The notes under the pieces are model-generated. The model worked only from the letters and a program-made list of their open reading frames with translations. It was not told the origin of the DNA and ran no database searches. 52,624 nucleotides of DNA. Origin: an uncultured Roseovarius sp. Its GTDB lineage: Bacteria; Pseudomonadota; Alphaproteobacteria; Rhodobacterales; Rhodobacteraceae. This document shows positions 25,853-33,793 of the stretch, piece after piece. How positions within the stretch are numbered: the stretch's first letter is position 1; each line of letters starts with the position of its first letter. Location: assembly GCF_947259555.1 (NCBI RefSeq), contig NZ_CAMYMD010000057.1:1-52624 (forward strand), written 5' to 3'. The position numbers and the translations under genes were made by a program.

Positions 25853-26518
25853 ATGACCTTCTCCATCCTTGCACGAGACCCCCAAACCGGCGCCATCGGC
25901 GGCGCGGCTGCGACCGGCAGTCTTTGCGTTGGAGGCTGGGTCCTGCGCGGCCATGTTCTGGCGGGCGTGTCCGCTAGTCAGGGGGCGGCACCTTCGACCT
26001 TCTGGGGCGAAGACGTCCTGTCACTCATGCAGGACGGCGAAGAGCCGCAGACCGCCGTGGATCGTGTCACCTCCTCCGACAAGGGCCACGCTCACAGGCA
26101 GGTGTCGGCCCTCGATCTGCACGGTGCGACGGGGGCCTATACCGGGGCCGCGAACGACGATTCAAAGGGGCATCTGTCATTCGCTCAGGGAATCGTCGCG
26201 GGCAACATGCTGAGCAACCAGACTGTCTTGCGCGCCATGGTCGACGGTTACGAGGCCGCTCAGGGCGATTTCAGCCGTCGGCTGCTCACAGCCCTCGACA
26301 CCGCCCGGTCAGCCGGTGGAGACTATCGCGGCCTGCTTTCGGCCGCTCTGTTGGTGTTGCACCCCGACCACCCGCCATTGACGCTGCGCATAGACTATCA
26401 CCCGGACGACCCGGTCAAAGCACTCGAAGACTTGCTGCGACGGGCCACAACCGGGCCATATTCGGACTGGGCACGCCAGGTGCCGGTTTCGTCCGACAGG
26501 GATCGCACCCTGGATTGA
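25853..26518 (+). CDS. DUF1028 family protein (putative Ntn-hydrolase-like)
   Basis: A 221-residue protein of the DUF1028 family, recognised by MTFSILARDPQTGAIGGA at the N-terminus, followed by GHVLAGVSASQG and GNMLSNQTVLRAM. DUF1028 proteins have been linked to the Ntn-hydrolase fold; Thr2, exposed after removal of Met1, would be the candidate nucleophile (inference). It is divergent from a peptide-type ABC importer across two shared palindromes, so it probably acts on the imported compound, for example cleaving an amide or peptide bond. AGGAAA six bases upstream supports the ATG at 25853. It is convergent with the sulfotransferase-like gene. Confidence 0.85.
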   Translation: MTFSILARDPQTGAIGGAAATGSLCVGGWVLRGHVLAGVSASQGAAPSTFWGEDVLSLMQDGEEPQTAVDRVTSSDKGHAHRQVSALDLHGATGAYTGAANDDSKGHLSFAQGIVAGNMLSNQTVLRAMVDGYEAAQGDFSRRLLTALDTARSAGGDYRGLLSAALLVLHPDHPPLTLRIDYHPDDPVKALEDLLRRATTGPYSDWARQVPVSSDRDRTLD

Positions 26519-26540
26519 TCCGCCACGACCCGGCGCACAC

Positions 26541-27257
26541 CTATTCGAGATGGCGCAGCGTATCACGCGCCGCCGCAAGGTCCGCCTGCCGGTTGCCATG
26601 TAGCCGCGAAACCAAAACCCCACGCCCCGCCTCGTCGACCAGACCAAGAACGTCGAGCGCCTGTTCTATATTCTCGGCGTTCTGCGCCAGCTTTGGCCGG
26701 TTCGACACGTTATGCACCGAACCGCCCGGCAAATCCGCCACCGCGAAACCGCAGAACTCCGCCACCGCCGCAAGGGCGCCCGTGGCTTCGATATTCACCG
26801 CCATGAAGTCATCCCTACCGCGAAAATACTCAAGCACCCACGCGAAATAATCCGCTCTCCGATACGCCTCGTTGATGAAGTTCTGCACGCTGAACACCTT
26901 TTGATGATGCGTTGCGATGCTGTTTAGATAATGTCGCAGCGGGCGAAAATTCAGGATGAAGCGCGCATTGGGATAAGTCCGGTCATAGGCCGCCACAGGG
27001 CGGACCTGCCCGAAATCCGAGAACGCATCGTGTTTACCGGTCGGCCAGTCACGGGAATCATGAAAGCTGCTGATCCCATTGGCCTCGAACAGTTTATGCA
27101 GACTTGTCGTGCCATTCCGCGGATGGCCTATCACGAAATACTTGATAGCCCTTCTGTCGCCCTTGGGCGTCAAAGCGAAATGCAGCCGCATGCGCGCACG
27201 GATCACACCAAAAGCCAGATCGTTGATATCTATGGTCCGGCGCGCCGCCGCGCTCAT
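26541..27257 (-). CDS. Sulfotransferase family protein
   Basis: A 238-residue protein with the PAPS-binding P-loop-like motif GHPRNGTTSLHKLF near residues 44-57 (5'-phosphosulfate loop) and a 3'-phosphate region RFILNFRPLRHYLNS near 99-113. It is close to bacterial sulfotransferase-like proteins of unclear acceptor. The gene overlaps the stop of the aspartoacylase-family gene by four bases (ATGA), so the two form an operon. Transfer of sulfate to a small hydroxy or amino compound, or to a surface glycan, is possible but unproven. No PAPS synthesis gene is nearby. It is convergent with the DUF1028 gene, 22 bases away. Confidence 0.75.
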   Translation of the reverse strand: MSAAARRTIDINDLAFGVIRARMRLHFALTPKGDRRAIKYFVIGHPRNGTTSLHKLFEANGISSFHDSRDWPTGKHDAFSDFGQVRPVAAYDRTYPNARFILNFRPLRHYLNSIATHHQKVFSVQNFINEAYRRADYFAWVLEYFRGRDDFMAVNIEATGALAAVAEFCGFAVADLPGGSVHNVSNRPKLAQNAENIEQALDVLGLVDEAGRGVLVSRLHGNRQADLAAARDTLRHLE

Positions 27258-28288
27258 ATGATCTCGTCCTCGTCGTAGAGCGGAGCCGCGTCCAGATGCG
27301 CGCTGATACCCTCTGCCGCCGCCTCGGCGCGCGGTGTCTCGGCCACGTGAAACAGTGCGTCGCCCTCATAGACGACAGGCATGTTGGTCCGCCCGATGAT
27401 GATGCCGCTCTCCTCGGCCTGAACCTCGCTTTCGATATCGCCAAAGGCATTGGCCACTGCCCCCATGACCGTTCCCGGTTGCACGGCATCGCCCACAGCC
27501 AGATAGCCGCGAAACAGCCCGCCGCGCGGCGCGCGATACCATGTTGAACGGGCGGCGCGCATCGGCACGGCGCGCGCCTTGGGCACGCCCTTGGCCCCGA
27601 TCATGCCAAGATGGCGCATGACCCGCAGAATGCCGCTTGCCCCCGCGCGCGCTGCGAATTCGTCAAACCGGAGCCCCTCTCCGCCTTCATAGAGCAACAC
27701 GTCGACACCCACCTCTTCCGCCGCCATGCGCAGAGAGCCCTCGCGCAGCTTCGATTCCATCATCACCGGCGCGCCAAAGGCCCGGCCCAGCTCTTCGAGC
27801 CGTGCATTGCCAGGCGTCAGCCGGATCTGCGGCAGATTGCTCCGATGAATGGCGGCCGAATGCAGGTCGATCCCGACATCCGACCGCGCGACAACCTGCT
27901 CCATGAAGATATGCGCAAGTTGCGAGGCCATCGAGCCTTCGGACAGGCCCGGAAACACCCGGTTGAGATCGCGCCGGTCAGGCAAATAGCGAGAATGGTT
28001 AAGAAACCCGAACGTATTCACGATCGGCACGGCCAGCAACGTTCCCGCAATCTTGTTCAACGAGGCCGCCCGCAGCAATCGGCGTACAATCTCGACGCCG
28101 ATCACCTCGTCCCCGTGGATCGCCGCCGACACGAACATGACCGGCCCGGCGCGCCGCCCGTGCACCACTTCGACAGAGAGATTGACCGGCGTGTGATTGG
28201 ACAACGTGCTGACAGGGATATCGACCCGCTCGCGCGTTCCAGGCTTCACCGATGTGTTGCCGATCTCGAAGGGTTTACGCCGCGCCAT
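27254..28288 (-). CDS. Succinylglutamate desuccinylase/aspartoacylase family protein
   Basis: A 344-residue zinc hydrolase of the AstE/ASPA group. Zinc ligands are visible in AAIHGDEVIG (His and Glu) and in GIDLHSAAIHRSNLPQIR (His); the arginine pair near RYLPDRRDLNR should bind the substrate carboxylate. The family removes an N-acyl group from amino acids or related compounds; close relatives in this group often have unknown substrates and a C-terminal beta-barrel, seen here around GYLAVGDAVQPGTVMG. ATG at 28288 is chosen because AGAGG lies nearby and because the first 69 codons of the open frame look non-coding. It overlaps the sulfotransferase-like gene by four bases. Confidence 0.87.
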   Translation of the reverse strand: MARRKPFEIGNTSVKPGTRERVDIPVSTLSNHTPVNLSVEVVHGRRAGPVMFVSAAIHGDEVIGVEIVRRLLRAASLNKIAGTLLAVPIVNTFGFLNHSRYLPDRRDLNRVFPGLSEGSMASQLAHIFMEQVVARSDVGIDLHSAAIHRSNLPQIRLTPGNARLEELGRAFGAPVMMESKLREGSLRMAAEEVGVDVLLYEGGEGLRFDEFAARAGASGILRVMRHLGMIGAKGVPKARAVPMRAARSTWYRAPRGGLFRGYLAVGDAVQPGTVMGAVANAFGDIESEVQAEESGIIIGRTNMPVVYEGDALFHVAETPRAEAAAEGISAHLDAAPLYDEDEII

Positions 28289-28418
28289 GCCATCCTCTCG
28301 CTTGGTTCCGCCATGAGGCTTAGGCAATTCAAGCAGGGCTGTCCATGCCAACGGCCCCACGGGGGCGCGACCTGCGCGGCATCTGGCCTTTTGCGAACGG
28401 TCATGCCACTGCTGCGCC

Positions 28419-29075
28419 ATGTCTTTCACGACACCTGACACATGCCCGGTTTGCCGGGGACCGGATTGTTTGCCGTTCATGCATCTGGGCGGCAAAGACT
28501 ATTGGCGTTGCGAGCAATGCGAGGCGCGTGGCCTCGTAGCCGCGCATTTGCCCGATGCCGCGACAGAGCGCGCCACATACCGGCTCCATCAGAACAGCAT
28601 CCAAGACATCGGCTATCGGCGATTCCTGGCCAAGCTGTCGGACCCGCTGCTGGCAAGAGTGCCTGTGCCGGCCCGGGGTCTCGACTACGGCTGCGGACCC
28701 GGGCCGGCCCTCGCCGCGATGCTGCGCGAGGCCGGGCACGAGATGTCGCTCTACGATCCCATTTTCCAACCCGATCCCGCCGCTCTCTCCGAGCGGTACG
28801 ATTTTGTCACCTGCACCGAGGTTGCCGAACACTTTCACCATCCCGCTGCCGAATTCGACCGCCTCGCGGGGCTGCTCCATCCCGGCGGGTGGCTTGCAGT
28901 GATGACCTGCTTTCAGACCGACGATGCGCGCTTTGAACATTGGCACTATCGTCAGGATCCGACGCATGTGGTGTTCTACCGGGCTCAGACCTTCGAGCAT
29001 ATCGCGCAATTGCGCGGCTGGTCCTGCACCATCCCGCACAAGGACGTAGCGCTGTTGCGGATGCCACTTGCATGA
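28419..29075 (+). CDS. Class I SAM methyltransferase with N-terminal zinc ribbon
   Basis: A 218-residue methyltransferase. The N-terminus has two cysteine pairs, CPVC at about residues 9-12 and CEQC near 31-34, which look like a zinc ribbon. The SAM site is GLDYGCGPGPALAAML near residues 87-102, and the following acidic and EVAEHFHHP regions are typical of the methyltransferase type 11/12 group. The acceptor is unknown; proteins of this pattern act on small molecules or on nucleic acids. It overlaps the following Hen1-like gene by four bases (ATGA at 29072-29075). It starts 130 bases from the divergent aspartoacylase-family gene. Confidence 0.85.
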   Translation: MSFTTPDTCPVCRGPDCLPFMHLGGKDYWRCEQCEARGLVAAHLPDAATERATYRLHQNSIQDIGYRRFLAKLSDPLLARVPVPARGLDYGCGPGPALAAMLREAGHEMSLYDPIFQPDPAALSERYDFVTCTEVAEHFHHPAAEFDRLAGLLHPGGWLAVMTCFQTDDARFEHWHYRQDPTHVVFYRAQTFEHIAQLRGWSCTIPHKDVALLRMPLA

Positions 29076-29671
29076 CCACCGCACTGCACAAGGCCCGGTT
29101 AGAGACAGTCGTTCAAGCCGTGATCGACACCGGTGCGCGCACCGTGCTGGACCTCGGCTGTGGCGCAGGCGATCTGATCCTGAGCCTCGCCAACGTGCCG
29201 CAAATCTCCCGATTGACCGGGCTGGATATTGATCTTGAGGCGCTGCGCGACCTCAGAGCACGACTCCAAAGCTTGCCGCCCGAGGCGCAGGCCAAGATCC
29301 AGATCGCCCATGCATCGATGACCGTGGGGCACCCCAATCTGCGCCATTACGACTGCGCCTGTCTCGTCGAGACCATCGAACATCTGCCGCTGGCCGACAT
29401 CAATCGGCTGGAACGCGCGATATTTCATGACATGCGGCCCCGACACGTTATCGTCACCACACCCAACGCCGATTACAATCCAGTCCTCGGCGTGCCTGCA
29501 CACCGGTTTCGCCACCCCGGCCACCATTTCGAATGGGGGCGGGCGCGATTTTCTGCTTGGGCGGATGGCGTGGCGTCGCGCAGTGGCTACAACGTGAGCC
29601 GCCACGATATCGCGGGCGTGCATCCCGTGCTTGGCGGGGCCAGCCAGATGGCCGCATTCCAGCGTGCCTGA
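29072..29671 (+). CDS. Hen1-like methyltransferase (3'-terminal RNA ribose 2'-O-methyltransferase domain)
   Basis: A 199-residue protein matching the catalytic half of bacterial Hen1. The SAM motif is VLDLGCGAGD (residues 25-34). The metal-binding signature is E100-T-I-E103-H104, and the second half of the site is RHPGHHFEW (147-155) with H151, corresponding to the RHxDHxFEW signature of Hen1; TTPNADYN (129-136) matches the TPNxEYN motif. The canonical Asp of RHxDH is Gly150. Bacterial Hen1 usually carries an additional N-terminal domain and is paired with Pnkp for tRNA repair; neither is present here. The ATG overlaps the previous stop. Its RNA target, if RNA, is unknown. Confidence 0.8.
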   Translation: MTTALHKARLETVVQAVIDTGARTVLDLGCGAGDLILSLANVPQISRLTGLDIDLEALRDLRARLQSLPPEAQAKIQIAHASMTVGHPNLRHYDCACLVETIEHLPLADINRLERAIFHDMRPRHVIVTTPNADYNPVLGVPAHRFRHPGHHFEWGRARFSAWADGVASRSGYNVSRHDIAGVHPVLGGASQMAAFQRA

Positions 29672-29727
29672 TTTAATCAAACAGGAATCCGCGCGCATGT
29701 CCGGACAAGCCTGACCATCTGCACGCC

Positions 29728-30459
29728 CTAGACGTGCTGCGCGCCGTTGATCTCGATCTCGGTGCCGGAGATGTAGGTTGAGCCTTCGGTGCAGAGGAAA
29801 TAGACCGTATCGGCCACCTCCTGCGGCTCGCCAAGGCGGCGCATCGGCAGGCGGTCGGCCAGATCCTCGGTGCCGGGCGACAGGATCGCGGTGCGGATCT
29901 CGCCCGGCGCAATAGCGTTGACGCGCACCCCCAGAGGCCCGAAATCATGCGCCATCTCGCGGGTCAGAGCGGCCAGCGCCGCCTTGGAGGTGGCATAGGC
30001 GGCACCCGCGAAGGGATGCACCCGGGCCCCCGCGATAGAGGTCACGTTCACGACTGCCCCTTTGGCCGCCGCCAACTCGTTCTTCAGGCTGCGCGCCAGC
30101 ACGACGGGGGCAAAGAAATTGACGTGAAACACATGGCCCCATGTGCGCAGGTCGGTGCTGATCGTATCAAGCCGCTCGCCCTCGGGCCCTTTGGGTGAGA
30201 TGCCCGCATTGTTGACCAGCGCATCAAGCCGTCCGTTCAGGCGCGCACGGATCTCCTCGACCTTCTCGATCACGTCCTTGGGATCGGCAAGGTCGATCTG
30301 GATATGGTTGTCTTCGCCACCACCCCAGGGGCATTCGGCGGGAAAGGGATGCCGCGAGCAGGTGATGACCCGCCAGCCCGCCGCGTTGAACCGCTGCACC
30401 GTGGCGTGACCGATCCCCCGGCTCGCCCCGGTCAGAAGTAATGTCCGCTGTTCCGTCAT
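29728..30459 (-). CDS. SDR family NAD(P)-dependent oxidoreductase
   Basis: A 243-residue classical short-chain dehydrogenase. The cofactor loop is TGASRGIG (residues 10-17), with NNAGIS for the core, a serine in VTSIAG, and YATSKAALAAL carrying the catalytic Tyr-xxx-Lys. The C-terminal region APGEIRTAIL and SGTEIEINGAQ is typical of 3-oxoacyl-ACP reductase-like members. The substrate is unknown. ATG at 30459 gives the full cofactor loop at the right distance; the open frame continues far upstream into the strand opposite argB, but that extension does not look coding. It is convergent with the Hen1-like gene and divergent from argB. Confidence 0.9.
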   Translation of the reverse strand: MTEQRTLLLTGASRGIGHATVQRFNAAGWRVITCSRHPFPAECPWGGGEDNHIQIDLADPKDVIEKVEEIRARLNGRLDALVNNAGISPKGPEGERLDTISTDLRTWGHVFHVNFFAPVVLARSLKNELAAAKGAVVNVTSIAGARVHPFAGAAYATSKAALAALTREMAHDFGPLGVRVNAIAPGEIRTAILSPGTEDLADRLPMRRLGEPQEVADTVYFLCTEGSTYISGTEIEINGAQHV

Positions 30460-30579
30460 CCCGTGCCCTTTCCTGTGGCCTCGTACTGACCGTAGCGCAG
30501 CAGCGCGCGCATGCAACGGCCCTTGGCAGGACACGGGACAACGGCTAACAAGGCGATCATGCGCACGTCGGAGACAAGG

Positions 30580-31443
30580 ATGAAGGCCAGAGACATGAAT
30601 CGCGACTGGATCGCCACCGCCCGCACCCTCTCCGAGGCGCTGCCCTATCTGCAACGCTATACCGGCGCGATCGTCGTGATCAAGCTGGGCGGCCACGCCA
30701 TGGGCAGCGACGAGGCGATGGAGACCTTTGCCCGCGACGTGGTGCTGATGCAGCAGGTGGGCGTCAACCCGGTGATCGTCCACGGCGGTGGTCCGATGAT
30801 CAACGAGATGCTGGAAAAGCTGGCGATCAAGTCCAATTTCGTCAATGGCAAACGGGTCACGGATGCAGCGACGATGGATGTTGTCGAGATGGTCCTCTCG
30901 GGCCGCGTCAACAAACGTATCGTTCAGGCAATCAACGGTCAGGGCGGGCGCGCCGTGGGCCTGTCGGGCAAGGATGCGGGGCTCATCACATGCACGCCGT
31001 CCAGCCCCGATCTGGGCCTTGTGGGCGAGCCGTCCGAGATCAACCCGGCGATCCTGCACACGCTCTTTGACGCCGACACAATCCCGGTAATCGCGCCGCT
31101 CGGTGCCGGGCGCAATGGCGAGACCTTCAACATCAACGGTGACACTGCCGCAGGCGCCGTGGCCGCCGCGCTCAAGGCCGACCGGCTTCTCTTGCTGACG
31201 GATATCGACGGGGTCCGCGATGCCTCGGGTCAGGTGGTCACCGAACTCAGCGCCGATCAGATCCGCCAGATGACCCGCGACGGCATCATCGCGGGCGGCA
31301 TGATCCCCAAGACAGAGACCGCGCTGGCCGCGATCGAGGGTGGCGTGCGGGCGGTGGTCATCCTCGACGGTCGCGCGCCCAACGCGACGCTGCTGGAGCT
31401 TTATACAGAGCACGGGGCGGGCTCGCTTATCCGAGCCACGTGA
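30580..31443 (+). CDS. argB: Acetylglutamate kinase
   Basis: Phosphorylates N-acetyl-L-glutamate, the second step of the arginine pathway, in the cytoplasm; often the arginine-feedback point. The nucleotide-binding lysine is in [10 protein letters not shown] near residue 31, and the substrate loop is VHGGGPMI near 68; [13 protein letters not shown] near the C-terminus carries the second conserved lysine. Length of 288 residues is normal. ATG at 30580 has GGAG seven bases upstream; ATG at 30595 (MNRDWI) is the start used in many relatives and remains possible. No other arginine gene is adjacent, as is usual in Rhodobacterales. The QueG-like gene follows after 54 bases. Confidence 0.95.
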   Translation: MKARDMNRDWIATARTLSEALPYLQRYTGAIVVIKLGGHAMGSDEAMETFARDVVLMQQVGVNPVIVHGGGPMINEMLEKLAIKSNFVNGKRVTDAATMDVVEMVLSGRVNKRIVQAINGQGGRAVGLSGKDAGLITCTPSSPDLGLVGEPSEINPAILHTLFDADTIPVIAPLGAGRNGETFNINGDTAAGAVAAALKADRLLLLTDIDGVRDASGQVVTELSADQIRQMTRDGIIAGGMIPKTETALAAIEGGVRAVVILDGRAPNATLLELYTEHGAGSLIRAT

Positions 31444-31497
31444 CCTTGTGAGAGTGGCGGCACGCGTTAGGTTCAGAAGCACCGCTAGGATACCGAC

Positions 31498-32142
31498 ATG
31501 ATCCCGACCCAAATCACCCGCCACGCCGCCCCGCATCACCTCGCGGTGATGGGCGCGCTGCATCTGGGGGCGGGCGAGGTGCCGGGGCATGCGACATTGG
31601 TGCTTTTGGGGCCGTCGGAGCCGGGCTTCTGGACGGCCTTCACGCAGACGCCCGAGTATCGCGACGGCACGCCCGACCCGATGGATCGCTGGTCAACCCG
31701 CATCATTACCGCGCTTGCCGAGGATCTCGGGGCGATGGCGCTCTTTCCCTTCGGCGGCCCGCCGTGGCAGCCCTTCACCGATTGGGCACGGCGCAGCGGG
31801 CAGGCCTGGCCCTCGCCGGTGGGGTTGCTGGTGCATGACGTGGCAGGGCTGATGGTGTCCTATCGCGGCGCACTTGCGCTGCCCGACCGGCTCGACCTGC
31901 CCGCCCCGGCCTCGCGCCCTTGCGAGACCTGCGCGACACAGCCCTGCCTGACCGCCTGCCCGGTGGATGCGCTGCGCCCGGGAGCCTATGACGTGCCCGC
32001 CTGCAAGGGCGATCTGGAGCGTGACGGCAATGACTGCCGCGCGCAAGGCTGCGCCGTGCGCCGCGCCTGTCCGGTCAGCCAGAGCTATGGCAGGGTGGAG
32101 GCGCAATCGGCCTTTCACATGAGGAGTTTTCACCCGTCATGA
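31498..32142 (+). CDS. QueG-like ferredoxin-type iron-sulfur protein
   Basis: A 214-residue protein whose C-terminal third resembles the Fe-S part of QueG-type proteins: CETCATQPCLTACPVDAL around residues 142-159 gives one [4Fe-4S] pattern, and the following CKGD, CRAQGC and ACPVSQ supply further cysteines. The N-terminal two thirds have no clear motif but contain FPFGGPPWQPF. QueG, the epoxyqueuosine reductase, is about 350 residues and binds cobalamin; this protein is too short to be a complete QueG. It is best called a ferredoxin-like protein of unknown role. Its stop overlaps the SixA-type phosphatase start by four bases (ATGA). Confidence 0.8.
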   Translation: MIPTQITRHAAPHHLAVMGALHLGAGEVPGHATLVLLGPSEPGFWTAFTQTPEYRDGTPDPMDRWSTRIITALAEDLGAMALFPFGGPPWQPFTDWARRSGQAWPSPVGLLVHDVAGLMVSYRGALALPDRLDLPAPASRPCETCATQPCLTACPVDALRPGAYDVPACKGDLERDGNDCRAQGCAVRRACPVSQSYGRVEAQSAFHMRSFHPS

Positions 32143-32639
32143 CCCTGCGCCTGATCCTGATGCGCCATGCCAAGTCGAGCTGGGACAATCCGCGACAGGC
32201 GGATCATGACCGCCCGTTGAACAAACGCGGACGCAGATCCGCGGAAGCGCTGGGAGACTGGCTACGCGCACGAAACGTTATCCCGGGTCTGGCGTTGTCC
32301 TCAACCTCGGAACGGACCCGGGCGACGTTCGAGCGGCTGCGCTTGCCCTGCCCCGTCGAATATTTGCCGGGCCTGTACCATGCTGAGCCCCGGGAGATGA
32401 TGGGCGCATTGCGCGGCGCGCGGCATGGAACGGTTCTGATGCTGGGACATAATCCGGGCATTGCGGAATTTGCCGCGCGGTTGGTATCCGTGCCGCCGGC
32501 GCATGGGCGGTTTCACGATTATCCCACCTGTGCGACTTTGATTGCAGAGTTTCCGCAATCTCAATGGTCGGATATTTGCTATTCTAGCGCCCATCCCGTT
32601 GATTTCACAATTCCCCGTGAATTGGTCCAGCATCCATGA
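32139..32639 (+). CDS. SixA-type histidine phosphatase family protein
   Basis: A 166-residue histidine phosphatase. The active-site motif is LMRHAKSSWDNP near residues 7-18, with the phosphohistidine His10 and Arg9, followed by RPLNKRGRRSA and a second histidine in VLMLGHNPGIAEFA, the SixA-like LVGHNP region. E. coli SixA dephosphorylates histidine phosphotransfer proteins and affects the nitrogen PTS; whether this one does so is not known. It overlaps the QueG-like gene by four bases, suggesting co-translation. The small secreted protein gene begins about 40 bases downstream. Confidence 0.88.
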   Translation: MTLRLILMRHAKSSWDNPRQADHDRPLNKRGRRSAEALGDWLRARNVIPGLALSSTSERTRATFERLRLPCPVEYLPGLYHAEPREMMGALRGARHGTVLMLGHNPGIAEFAARLVSVPPAHGRFHDYPTCATLIAEFPQSQWSDICYSSAHPVDFTIPRELVQHP

Positions 32640-32678
32640 TATTTTTTGAATGTAAACGTATATATATGGAGATCAGCA

Positions 32679-32921
32679 TTGAAACGGATCATGCTTCTTT
32701 CGGCCGTGGGCGTATTTGCCCTGGCCACAGCAGCAAGCGCTGGCGAAAGCCGTCATACACGCTCTGACGGAATGAAATTGCACATTAAATGCGTCTCTGC
32801 CGGATGTACCGTGCGCGGCAAAAACAAAGACGGTAAATGGGGCTTGGTCGAAAAAGGCCCCGGTGGTCGCAAGAATTACCTGAAACTGGTCACGAAATAC
32901 GAAAAGCTTGGGTTCTATTGA
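32679..32921 (+). CDS. Small secreted protein of unknown function
   Basis: An 80-residue protein with a signal peptide: MKRIMLLSAVGVFALATAAS followed by AGES, cleaved near AGES. The mature part is only about 58 residues, strongly basic (KLHIKC, GKNKDGKWG, GGRKNYLKL), with two cysteines in KCVSAGC that may form a disulfide. The start is TTG at 32679, chosen because GGAG lies seven bases upstream; ATG at 32691 would shorten the signal peptide to an implausible length, and an earlier TTG at 32646 lacks a signal-like start. A strong terminator follows at 32960. I recognise no family. DNA here is more AT-rich than in the neighbours. Confidence 0.7.
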   Translation: MKRIMLLSAVGVFALATAASAGESRHTRSDGMKLHIKCVSAGCTVRGKNKDGKWGLVEKGPGGRKNYLKLVTKYEKLGFY

Positions 32922-32959
32922 TCCACGACCAACGTATTTTTGCGTTTTTTGACCCGAAA

Positions 32960-32991
32960 GGGCCGGAGTTTTGGCTCCGGCCCTCTTTTTT
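32960..32991 (+). terminator. Strong Rho-independent terminator
   Basis: GGGCCGGAG (32960-32968), a six-base loop and CTCCGGCCC (32975-32983) form a perfect nine-pair stem, followed by TCTTTTTT. It closes the plus-strand unit that ends with the small secreted protein and separates it from the convergent aapP. Confidence 0.9.
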
Positions 32992-33011
32992 GATCTGTTC
33001 GTATCTCTGGC

Positions 33012-33779
33012 TCAGTGCCCGAGGATCTGGCTGAGGAACAGCTTGGTCCGCTCGCTCTGCGGGTTGTTGAAGAACTCCTCGGGCTCGTTCTGCTCGACGA
33101 TCTGGCCCTGGTCCATGAAGATCACCCGGTTCGCGACCTTGCGGGCAAACCCCATCTCGTGGGTGACGCAGAGCATGGTCATGCCTTCCTCGGCCAGCTC
33201 GATCATGGTGTCGAGCACCTCCGAGATCATCTCGGGGTCAAGCGCCGATGTCGGCTCGTCAAAGAGCATGATCCGAGGCTTCATGCACAGCGAGCGGGCA
33301 ATCGCCACGCGCTGTTGCTGACCGCCCGAGAGCATTCCGGGATACTTGTCGGCCTGTTCGGGGATCTTGACCTTTTCGAGGAAATGCATGGCGATCTCCT
33401 CGGCCTCGCGCTTGGGCGTCTTGCGCACCCAGATCGGGGCCAAAGTACAGTTCTCCAGGATCGTCAGATGCGGAAAGAGATTGAAGTGCTGGAACACCAT
33501 GCCAACCTCCGACCGAACCTTGTCGATATTCTTGACATCACTGGACAGCACCGTGCCATCCACCGAGATCGAGCCTTTCTGATGCTCTTCCAGCGCATTG
33601 ATGCAGCGGATGAGCGTCGACTTGCCCGAGCCCGAAGGCCCGGCGATCACGATCCGTTCGCCCTGATAGACGGTCAAGTCGATATCGCGCAGCACGTGGA
33701 ACGCGCCAAACCACTTGTTCATCTTGGTGATCTCGACGGCGACCTCGTCCGAGACCTTGAGCTGTGTTTCTGCGGCCAT
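33012..33779 (-). CDS. aapP: General amino acid ABC transporter ATP-binding protein AapP (BztD-type)
   Basis: ATPase of a polar amino acid importer, 255 residues. Walker A is GPSGSGKST, the Q-loop region is [13 protein letters not shown], the signature is LSGGQQQR, and Walker B is [18 protein letters not shown] at 33779 (MAAETQL) follows AAGGAGG; the longer open frame upstream overlaps aapM and is not supported. It lies 14 bases after aapM and completes the four-gene system, equivalent to BztABCD of Rhodobacter capsulatus, which transports glutamate, glutamine, aspartate and asparagine. That substrate range is expected here but not shown. Confidence 0.94.
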   Translation of the reverse strand: MAAETQLKVSDEVAVEITKMNKWFGAFHVLRDIDLTVYQGERIVIAGPSGSGKSTLIRCINALEEHQKGSISVDGTVLSSDVKNIDKVRSEVGMVFQHFNLFPHLTILENCTLAPIWVRKTPKREAEEIAMHFLEKVKIPEQADKYPGMLSGGQQQRVAIARSLCMKPRIMLFDEPTSALDPEMISEVLDTMIELAEEGMTMLCVTHEMGFARKVANRVIFMDQGQIVEQNEPEEFFNNPQSERTKLFLSQILGH

Positions 33780-33793
33780 GATGATGACCCTCC

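Noticed and set aside
30460..31590. Upstream extension of the SDR frame over argB
   Set aside because: The extension lies opposite argB, has no domain, and the SDR cofactor loop starts correctly from the ATG at 30459.
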